Made by a program: the position numbers and the translations under genes
Notes under the pieces: generated by a model
Told to the model about the DNA's origin: nothing
The model's input: the letters and a program-made list of their open reading frames with translations, nothing else
Database searches by the model: none
In this document: positions 29,524 through 36,757 of the stretch, in pieces
Layout of the letters: every line of letters starts with the position of its first letter
Position numbering within the stretch: the first letter of the stretch is position 1
NCBI RefSeq assembly: GCF_014202825.1
Contig: NZ_JACHHP010000002.1
Span: 744,001 to 808,000, forward strand
Origin: Chiayiivirga flava
GTDB lineage: Bacteria; Pseudomonadota; Gammaproteobacteria; Xanthomonadales; Xanthomonadaceae
DNA length: 64,000 bases
Direction: 5' to 3'

Positions 29524-29537
29524 GCACAGTACTGCGT
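29524..29537. promoter_or_regulatory. Probable PadR operator at padR start
   Basis: GCACAGTACTGCGT is an imperfect copy (one mismatch in the right half) of the perfect palindrome at 32546-32559. Its position directly before the padR start codon suggests autorepression. Confidence 0.55.
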
Positions 29538-29558
29538 GCGGCGCGTGCACGGCTATCG

Positions 29559-30380
29559 TCAACCCACACGCGCCAGGCGCCGGATCGCGAGCCCGCCGCA
29601 CAGCACGGTCACGCCCGCGAGCGCGGCCGCGGCGACCGACGGCGGAATCCACGTGAACTCCGCCACGCCGGCCAGACCGAGCGCGAGCTGGTCGAGATGG
29701 AAGGTCGGCCACAGCACCACCCACGGCCGCAGCACGTCCGGCAACGGCATGAACAGCCCGGACAGCCACATCATCGGCAGGAACACGAGATTGCCCCACG
29801 CCGGCGACGCCGACGCCGACGACAGCGCACCGATTAGCAGTCCCATCGCGGCGAACGGCACGGTGCCGATCACGAGCACGCCGCACATCACGCCCACCTG
29901 CGCCGGCGACAGCGTGATCCTGCCGGCGAGCAGCGCCGCGGCTGCCACCAGCGCCACCGCGATCGCCGCCACCGCGGTCGCCATCGCCACCTTGGCCACG
30001 ATGCTCGCGCCCGGCGGCAGCGGCATCGCGCGCCGCAGCCGCAGCAGATTGGCCTCGCGCTCCTGCGCGAGGATCACGCCGCTGAAGATGCCGGGCATGG
30101 CGACGGCCATCGTCGCGAATCCGGCGAACAGGTAGTTGGGCAGGCCCGCGCCGAGTTCGCCGCCGTCCGCATCGCCGCTGATCAGCACGCCGAACAGCAG
30201 GTAGACGAGCACCGGCACGCTGATGAACGGCAATGCGAAACCCGGCGTGCGCAACGCGCCGAGCAGCTCGAAGCGCGCGTGCAGCATGTACGCGTGCAGC
30301 AGGCGCGGCAGCGGCAGCGGCGCATCGGCACCGGGGAGGGCGACGGTGGTCATGGCAGGGGTGTCGGCGACGTCGTTCAT
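29559..30380 (-). CDS. ABC-2 type transporter permease
   Basis: The 273-residue membrane protein has six hydrophobic segments and the ABC-2 pattern FATMAVAMPGIFSGVILAQERE followed by LRLRRAMPLPPG. WLSGLFMPLPDVLRPW lies in the last third. The ATG at 30380 overlaps the stop of the upstream ATPase gene (ATGA). With that ATPase it should form a DrrAB-like exporter; the substrate is unknown. The conserved linkage to PadR suggests drug or lipid export, by inference. Confidence 0.9.
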   Translation of the reverse strand: MNDVADTPAMTTVALPGADAPLPLPRLLHAYMLHARFELLGALRTPGFALPFISVPVLVYLLFGVLISGDADGGELGAGLPNYLFAGFATMAVAMPGIFSGVILAQEREANLLRLRRAMPLPPGASIVAKVAMATAVAAIAVALVAAAALLAGRITLSPAQVGVMCGVLVIGTVPFAAMGLLIGALSSASASPAWGNLVFLPMMWLSGLFMPLPDVLRPWVVLWPTFHLDQLALGLAGVAEFTWIPPSVAAAALAGVTVLCGGLAIRRLARVG

Positions 30381-32479
30381 GCGGCCTCCGCGGTGAGTTC
30401 GGTCAGCGCCTCGGCGAGGCTCGCCTGGCGTACGTCCAGTTGCGACAGTGCCGGATCGGCGGCGAACAGCCGGCACACCACCGCCTCGGCGTCGGTCGCG
30501 GTGACGTGCAGCAGGCGCGCATCGCGTGCGGCGTCCACCACGCCCGGCCAGCCGCGCACGGTGTCGAGCGGCACGCTGCTCGCGCAGCGGATGCGGCGGC
30601 GCGCCACCAGCGCGCGCATCTGGTCGACGGTGCCGTCGGCCACGATGCGGCCCTTCGCCAGCACCGCCACGCGATCGGCCAGCGCTTCGGCCTCCTCCAG
30701 GTAATGCGTGGTCAGCACGATGGCGCAGCCGTCGTCGCGCAGGGCGCGCAGCGTGGACCACAGCGCCTCGCGCGCCTGCACGTCGAGGCCCACCGTGGGT
30801 TCGTCGAGGAACAGCAGCCGCGGCCGCCCGCACACCGCGACCGCGAACTGCACCTGGCGCTTCTGCCCGCCCGACAGGCGCCCGTAGCGCGTGCCGGCGA
30901 ACGCACCGATGCCGGCGAGCGCAACCGTCTCGTCCACGGTGCGCGGCGCCGCGTAACAGCTCGCCGCAAGCGCGATGTGCTCGCGCGCGTCGAGCATCGG
31001 TGCAAGGCTCACGTCCTGCAGCATGGCGCCGATGCCGAGCCGGCGCTGCACGTCCGACGGCGCGCCGCCGAGCAGCTGCACGCTGCCCGCATCGGCCTGC
31101 AGCGTGCCGAGCCACAGCCCGATGGCGGTGGACTTGCCGGCGCCGTTGGGCCCGAGCAGGGCGAGCAGTTCGCCGGCACGCACGTCGAACGTCACCGCGT
31201 CCAGCGCCACGGTGGCGCCGTAGCGCTTGCTCACTGTGTCGAGCCGCGCCACCGGTGCCGCGGCGTGCGGCGCGTCCGTCGCGGTGCGCGGCGCGACATC
31301 GGCCCCGCGACCGCGCGGCACGCGGCGCCCGTTGAGCACCTCGCCGAGCAACGTGGGCCGCACCCCGTAGTGGTAGCTCGCCAGCAGCACGCCGAACGTG
31401 ATCGCGAGGATCAGCGGAAACTTCAGCGACCAGTGCAGCGGCCAGTCCGCCATCAGCACCTGCAGCCCGAACACGATCGGCAGGTGCGCGAGATAGAACC
31501 AGTACGACGCATCGGCAAGATACCGCCGCACCGGACGTTCGGCGGCGCAGAAGCGCAGCGCCGCGCCAACCAGGCCCAGCACCCAGCACCACGATCCGGT
31601 CGTGTACGAAATCGCGTACACCGTGCGCCGCCACGGTGCGCCGGGCAGCGCGGTCGCGTCGGCCGGCGGCACGGGACCCGTCAGCCACAGGCAGATCACG
31701 CTCAATACCACCGCCAGCGTCAGATGCACGGCCCAGTCGCGGCGCACGGTGTCGAGCAGGGCCGTGTCGCGCTGCAGCCACCAGCCCACGCAGAACGCCG
31801 TACCGAAGCCGACCACGGCGGACACGCGCGGCAGCAGGCCGGTGTCGGGCGTCTGGATCCCGAACCACGGCGCCCACGCCGGATCGGCCAGCAGCACCGC
31901 GCACAGCGGCAGCGCAAACACCAGCGCCGCCACCCGACCCCGCAGCACGAACCGCAGCACCGCCGCCGCACCCCGGCGCAGTCCGCCGCCGCGATCCACC
32001 CCCGCCGCGGCCGCGCGCAACCCCAGCGCCGCCACGTAGAACAGGCACAGGTAGTAGAGAAACCACAGATGCGTCAGCGGGATGCCCTGCGGTGCCATCG
32101 CCGCGGCGTCGGCCGGCGCCACCTCGGGAAACGTGCGCGACAGCCCGACCAGCAGGATGCCCACGGTCAGCGGCGCCAGCACGAGCCAGCCGACGACCAT
32201 CGGCACCCCGATCCGCTTCGCCCGGTCGCCGACGAACCCGCGCACGCCGCGCCGCTCGAGCAGCAGCCGCGCGAAGAAGCCCGCGAGCACGAAGAACAGG
32301 CTCATGCGGAACATGTGGATCACGAAAAAAATCATCGCGAGCGCGGTGCTGCGCGACACGTCCTGCGCCGGGAACGGCAGGAAGAACGACATCGTCGCGT
32401 GCAGCACGAGGCCCAGCAGCAGGGCGCCGGCGCGCGCGGCGTCGAGCGCGTGCAGGCGATGGGGGACGGCAAGGCTCAA
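30377..32479 (-). CDS. Acyltransferase-3 / ABC ATPase fusion protein
   Basis: One open frame joins two unrelated modules. Residues ~1-385 are a polytopic acyltransferase-3 (OafA/OpgC-like) domain (RLHALDAARAGALLLGLVLHAT, MFRMSLFFVLAGFFAR, HLWFLYYLCLFY). Residues ~420-700 are an ABC ATPase with Walker A GPNGAGKST, signature LSGGQKRQV, Walker B LLFLDEPTVGLD and the switch His (TTHYLEEAE). The start is placed at TTG 32479, with CAGGAG 6 bases upstream; the longer ATG frame (32566) would run through the operator. It is followed by the permease with a 4-base overlap. The fusion suggests that the exported molecule or the transporter is tied to acyl transfer. Confidence 0.88.
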   Translation of the reverse strand: MSLAVPHRLHALDAARAGALLLGLVLHATMSFFLPFPAQDVSRSTALAMIFFVIHMFRMSLFFVLAGFFARLLLERRGVRGFVGDRAKRIGVPMVVGWLVLAPLTVGILLVGLSRTFPEVAPADAAAMAPQGIPLTHLWFLYYLCLFYVAALGLRAAAAGVDRGGGLRRGAAAVLRFVLRGRVAALVFALPLCAVLLADPAWAPWFGIQTPDTGLLPRVSAVVGFGTAFCVGWWLQRDTALLDTVRRDWAVHLTLAVVLSVICLWLTGPVPPADATALPGAPWRRTVYAISYTTGSWCWVLGLVGAALRFCAAERPVRRYLADASYWFYLAHLPIVFGLQVLMADWPLHWSLKFPLILAITFGVLLASYHYGVRPTLLGEVLNGRRVPRGRGADVAPRTATDAPHAAAPVARLDTVSKRYGATVALDAVTFDVRAGELLALLGPNGAGKSTAIGLWLGTLQADAGSVQLLGGAPSDVQRRLGIGAMLQDVSLAPMLDAREHIALAASCYAAPRTVDETVALAGIGAFAGTRYGRLSGGQKRQVQFAVAVCGRPRLLFLDEPTVGLDVQAREALWSTLRALRDDGCAIVLTTHYLEEAEALADRVAVLAKGRIVADGTVDQMRALVARRRIRCASSVPLDTVRGWPGVVDAARDARLLHVTATDAEAVVCRLFAADPALSQLDVRQASLAEALTELTAEAA

Positions 32480-32545
32480 GGGCCACTCCTGGGACGAGGC
32501 GGTGCCGGGCCGCCGTGCAGCGACTGCCCGCCCGACCCGTGACTC

Positions 32546-32571
32546 GCACAGTACTGTGCAACACACAGTAC
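32546..32571. promoter_or_regulatory. Palindromic operator upstream of the ABC/PadR operon
   Basis: GCACAGTACTGTGC (32546-32559) is a perfect 14-bp palindrome, followed at once by another CACAGTAC half-site (32564-32571). The same core lies before padR at 29524. The element is 67 bases upstream of the preferred TTG start of the fusion gene. Confidence 0.65.
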
Positions 32572-32618
32572 GTCAACCGGTGCTCCGCTCCCGGGTCGCG
32601 GAGCTGCGGAGCGCCTGC

Positions 32619-33080
32619 CTAGCCGTCGCGCGGCACGTGCTGGCCCGGATCGTGATCGGCCACCAGAGACAGCTCGATGCCGTGCTCCAGCCACGCCTTA
32701 CAGCCGGCCAGCGCCAGGGTGAACCCACCCATCGCATCGATGGCCTGCGCCACCCGTTCGTTGTCGCTGCCGTCGAAGCCGCCGGCCGTGATGGTCACGA
32801 ACGTGGCCCCGTCGCCGCGCGGCGAGAACGTCCACTCCACCGGCGTCGGCCAATGCACCAGGATGCGGCGGTCCGGCTCCAGCGCGATCACGTCGACGGT
32901 GGCGGACGCGCCGTACATGTCCCAATGCCACGTCACCGTCGCGCCCTGGCGCAGTTCGCCGCTGCCGCGCGTGAACCAGAACCGGCAGGTCTGCAGCGGA
33001 TCGACGAATGCACGGTAGACCTCGGCTGCCGGCTTGCGGATCAGCATGTGGGTGCGCGCGACAGGTGGCGAGATCGGCAT
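32619..33080 (-). CDS. SRPBCC (AHSA1-like) domain protein
   Basis: The 153-residue protein starts at the ATG at 33080. It contains a START/Bet v1-like fold: MLIRKPAAEVYRAFVDPLQTCRFWFTRGSG, ATVTWHWDMYG, VEWTFSPRGDGATFVTITAGGF and a C-terminal helix GGFTLALAGCKAWLEHGIEL. AHSA1-type proteins bind small hydrophobic ligands or act with ArsR regulators. No partner regulator is adjacent. Ends just before the operator of the ABC cluster, divergent from the sigma factor at 33349. Confidence 0.88.
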   Translation of the reverse strand: MPISPPVARTHMLIRKPAAEVYRAFVDPLQTCRFWFTRGSGELRQGATVTWHWDMYGASATVDVIALEPDRRILVHWPTPVEWTFSPRGDGATFVTITAGGFDGSDNERVAQAIDAMGGFTLALAGCKAWLEHGIELSLVADHDPGQHVPRDG

Positions 33081-33348
33081 GTCGGCTTCCCGGCTCGTGA
33101 AAAGCCGGATGATCACGCGAGGATCCAACCGCCGCAACCGGCGCTCGCACAACGGGAACAGCGTTCTCACGCACACCCGGCAACAGGACAGCCCGTGCCC
33201 CGCGTGGGTCGTTTCATGCGATGTATGTGCCGGCTGCCGCCTTGGGTCCGGCGGGCCGCGACGCACGCGGGCAGGGGCGGTGCGAGGCGCGGCCACTCCG
33301 GCTCGCATCGGTCGATTGGGGACGCGAAGCGCGCGGTAAGATGCTGCG

Positions 33349-33897
33349 ATGGACGATGTCACGCAGCTGCTTCAGCGCTGGCGGGACGGCGAGCAGGATG
33401 CGCTCGATCGGCTGCTTCCGCTGGTGTACGCCGAGCTGCGCGCGCTCGCGTCGCGGCAATTGGCGGGCGAACGCGCCGATCACACGCTGCAGGTCACCGG
33501 CCTTGTCAACGAGGCCTATCTGCGGCTCGCCGGGCAACGCGCGGCGTGGGCCGATCGCCGGCACTTCCTGCTGATCGCGGGCACGCTGATGCGGCGCGTG
33601 CTGGTCGACCATGCGCGGCGGCAGCAGGCGAGCAAGCGTCCACCCGCCGATGCGCGCGTGTCGCTCGACGATGTCGATCCCGCGGCGCTGCGCGTGGACA
33701 GCGATCTGATCGCGCTCGACGGCGCGCTGGATGCACTCTCGCGCATCGACGAGCGTCAGGCGCGCATCGTGGAGCTGCGTTACTTCGTCGGCCTGGACAT
33801 CGAGACGACGGCGCGCACGATGGAGCTGTCGGTCTCGACGGTGACGCGAGAGTGGCGCATGGCGCGTGCGTGGTTGCAGCGGCGGCTCGACGCCTGA
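33349..33897 (+). CDS. ECF-type RNA polymerase sigma factor
   Basis: The 182-residue protein has sigma-70 region 2 (LVNEAYLRLAGQRAAWADRRHFL and MRRVLVDHARRQQA) and region 4 (ARIVELRYFVGLDIETTARTMELSVSTVTREWRMARAWLQRRL). This matches the ECF group found next to Ser/Thr kinase genes in Xanthomonadales and Planctomycetes. No anti-sigma factor is adjacent; the convergent kinase at 33943-36543 is the likely partner, as in other genomes with this pairing. Confidence 0.93.
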   Translation: MDDVTQLLQRWRDGEQDALDRLLPLVYAELRALASRQLAGERADHTLQVTGLVNEAYLRLAGQRAAWADRRHFLLIAGTLMRRVLVDHARRQQASKRPPADARVSLDDVDPAALRVDSDLIALDGALDALSRIDERQARIVELRYFVGLDIETTARTMELSVSTVTREWRMARAWLQRRLDA

Positions 33898-33942
33898 CGT
33901 CGTGGCCGGATGCTGCGTCGGCGCTCGCGCCGCCGAACCGGC

Positions 33943-36543
33943 TCAGCGCGGGCGCAGCGCCGCCACGTCGGCGACATAGCCGGCGAAGGCCGCATCGGTG
34001 CGCCCCGCCATCGCCGCGTCGAAGCGCGCCAGCGTGTGCGCCAGCTCAAGGTTGCGGTGGCGCTCATGCTGCACCTGCGCCAGTCGCGTGAGCACGCGCA
34101 GGTACATGTCGGGATAGGCCTCCGGATCGATGCGCGAGAGACCGTCCGCGGCCTGGGCGAGTTCATCTTCGGCCTCGGCGCGATCCCCGCGCAGCATCGC
34201 GGCCTGCGCCAGCGTCTCGCGCGACGCGGCAAGGAACACCTGCGCTTCGGTCGCGCCCTCGGTCTGCGCCTCCGCCACAAGCCCGGGAAGCACGCTGCGC
34301 ACCAGCGCCACGGCGCGGTCGCCGTCGCCCAGCGCCATGTGCGCCGCGGCGTAGTTGCCGATCGTGAGCCGGTACAACTGGCTGTTCTCGCCGCTCACCT
34401 CGCGCGCCATCGCGGCCGCGCGTTCGTATACGGACAGGCTCTCGCGGGCGCGGTCGAGCCGCGTGAGCGTGCTGCCGTAGTTGCTGAGCAGGGCGGCGAC
34501 GCGCACGCTCGGGCCCATGCGGCGCTCGTGGTCGGCGATCAATCCCGGCAGCAGCTCCGCCGCACGCGCCGGGTCGCGCTCGTGCACCGCGGTGACCCAT
34601 GCGTAGCGCACCGGCAGCAGGCGCGGATCGTCCGCCGGATACGTGGCGGAGGCGATGCGCATCGCCTCCTCCGCCGCGGCCAGCGCGCCGTCGCCGTCGC
34701 TGCCGTAGGCCATCACCATGGCGCGCCAGGCCGCGATGCGAAGGCCCGGCGGCGCATCGGGGCGGGCATCGAGCTGCGCGAGCACATCGCGCAGGCGCGC
34801 GCGCACCTGTTCGAGCGGGATGTCGAGCGTGACCGCGTGGTTGTGCAGCCAGCGGATGGTGGCCTGCGCGATCTCGTTGGCGTGGTTGCCTGGGGCGTCG
34901 CGCAGCAGCGCAAGCGCGGCGCCGTCGGCGGCGATGGCGTCTGCGAGCCGGCGACTGCCGCTGTAGGCCGCGGCGAGCGCAAGCTGCAGCTCGGCCCGTT
35001 GTTCGACGGCGGCATCGGCGCCTGCGGCATGCAACGCTTCGCGCGCTTCCTCCAGCAGCGGCACCGCGTCACGCGTGAGGCCAAGCGCGTTGTAGGCTCG
35101 ACCGGTGGCGAGCAGCAGAGCGGCGCGGTGTTCGGGCGACAGATCCGTGCGCGTGCGCAGACCGGCGGCGCCGAGATCGAGCATCTGCCGCACGGTCACA
35201 TCCTGTCCACCCAGGTGCAGCGAATCGGTGTTCTGGTACAGCGCGTTCATGTAATCGACGACGGCGCCGGCGCGGTCGCGTTCGGTGGCGATGCGCGCGG
35301 CCTGCCGCGTCCACTCCGACACGGACACCGCCAGCACCGCAAGGAACAGCCCGGCCACCGCGAGCGCGCCGCGCCTGCGCCATGCGAACCGGCGCAGGCG
35401 GTAGCGCCAGTGGCCGCGTTGCGCGCGCACCGGCCGGTCGGCGAGGAAGCGGCGCACGTCCGCGGCGAAGGCCGCGGCGCTCGGATAACGCTGGTCCGGT
35501 TCGCGCCGCATCGCCTTGAGCACGATGGCGTCGAGGTCGGCGGGCACGCGCCTCGGGCGCGTTCCGGCCGGCATTTCGCGTGCCAGCTCGCGCGCGCGGC
35601 GGCTGGGCGGTGGCACGTCCCCGGCGACGATGGCCTGCGGCAGCAGATGCGCGCCTTCGAGCGGCTCGAACGGACGCGCGCCGGCTACGAGCTGGTACAG
35701 CACCACGCCGAGCGAGTAGATGTCGCTGGCGGTGCCGAGTGCGCCGCCGACGATCTGCTCCGGACTCGCGTATGCGAGCGTGAGCGTGCGCGCATCGGTG
35801 CGCGTTGCATCCGCGTGGCCGGTGTCGAGCAGGCGCGCGATGCCGAAATCGAGCAGTTTCGGCTCGCCGTCGGCGCCGACGAGGATGTTGGAGGGCTTGA
35901 TGTCGCGATGGATGACGAGGTGGCGGTGCGCATGCTCGACGGCGGCGCAGACCTTGAGAAACAGCGCGAGCCGACGCGGCAGGCCGAGCCCGGCGCGGTC
36001 GCAGTAGCTGTCGATGCGTTCGCCATCGACGTGTTCCATCGCGAGGAACGGCCGTCCGGTAGCGGTGACGCCGCCGTCGACGAGATGCGCGATGTTCGGA
36101 TGGTTGAGCGTGGACAGGATGGCGCGCTCGGTGGCAAAGCGGCGTTGCGCGGCCGGATCGGCTTCCGGCAGCGGATGCAGCAGTTTCAGCGCAACGGTCT
36201 GCTGCAGGCCGGCGTCGATGCGCTCGGCGAGGTAAACCACGCCCATGCCGCCCTCGCCGATGCGGCGCAGCACACGGTAGTCGCGCGGCACCGGCGCTTC
36301 GAGGTGCATGGCGCTGCCGGCCAACGCATCGCGCAGCGGCGGGGCGACGGCGTCGTCGCCGGAGGCATCGAGTGCGGCGTCGATCAACCACTGCACGTCG
36401 CGTTCCAGGTCGGTGTCGCCGCCGCAGGCGAGCGCGATGTCGTCGGGCAGGCGCCGCGGTGCGTCGAGCAGGTCGAGCGCGATGGCCTTGGCGCGCAGAT
36501 AGCGCGCGGACTGCGTGTGGGTGGCGGCGGCGGCGTGTCTCAT
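33943..36543 (-). CDS. Transmembrane Ser/Thr protein kinase with TPR-like region
   Basis: In the 866-residue protein, residues ~85-360 are a complete Hanks-type kinase: glycine loop IGEGGMGVVYLAE, VALKLL lysine, catalytic loop HRDIKPSN, DFG, and APE-like ASPEQ. A membrane segment follows at about 388-411 (ALAVAGLFLAVLAVSVS). The C-terminal half (~430-866) is helical, with TPR-like repeats (LLATGRAYNALGLTRDAVPLLEEAREAL). An alternative ATG at 36597 with AGGAA 11 bases upstream would add 18 residues. It is convergent with the ECF sigma gene and probably phosphorylates that sigma factor or its targets (inference). Confidence 0.92.
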   Translation of the reverse strand: MRHAAAATHTQSARYLRAKAIALDLLDAPRRLPDDIALACGGDTDLERDVQWLIDAALDASGDDAVAPPLRDALAGSAMHLEAPVPRDYRVLRRIGEGGMGVVYLAERIDAGLQQTVALKLLHPLPEADPAAQRRFATERAILSTLNHPNIAHLVDGGVTATGRPFLAMEHVDGERIDSYCDRAGLGLPRRLALFLKVCAAVEHAHRHLVIHRDIKPSNILVGADGEPKLLDFGIARLLDTGHADATRTDARTLTLAYASPEQIVGGALGTASDIYSLGVVLYQLVAGARPFEPLEGAHLLPQAIVAGDVPPPSRRARELAREMPAGTRPRRVPADLDAIVLKAMRREPDQRYPSAAAFAADVRRFLADRPVRAQRGHWRYRLRRFAWRRRGALAVAGLFLAVLAVSVSEWTRQAARIATERDRAGAVVDYMNALYQNTDSLHLGGQDVTVRQMLDLGAAGLRTRTDLSPEHRAALLLATGRAYNALGLTRDAVPLLEEAREALHAAGADAAVEQRAELQLALAAAYSGSRRLADAIAADGAALALLRDAPGNHANEIAQATIRWLHNHAVTLDIPLEQVRARLRDVLAQLDARPDAPPGLRIAAWRAMVMAYGSDGDGALAAAEEAMRIASATYPADDPRLLPVRYAWVTAVHERDPARAAELLPGLIADHERRMGPSVRVAALLSNYGSTLTRLDRARESLSVYERAAAMAREVSGENSQLYRLTIGNYAAAHMALGDGDRAVALVRSVLPGLVAEAQTEGATEAQVFLAASRETLAQAAMLRGDRAEAEDELAQAADGLSRIDPEAYPDMYLRVLTRLAQVQHERHRNLELAHTLARFDAAMAGRTDAAFAGYVADVAALRPR

Positions 36544-36757
36544 GGCGGGGTGCGGAGTTCGGCACGGCGCCGGGCCGCCGCGGAATTCGATGACCATCGT
36601 TTGCCGGTTCCTGCGCGTTACACCTCCGATGATCGCATCCCGGGGCAGTCGCGGCGAACGCCTGTCTTCCCCGGCGCGCGGATCACCGACCCCGGCGAGG
36701 CGGCAGCGCCGCCCGCAGGCAGACCAGGCGTGACAACCTTCCGGAGGAAACGTGGGC

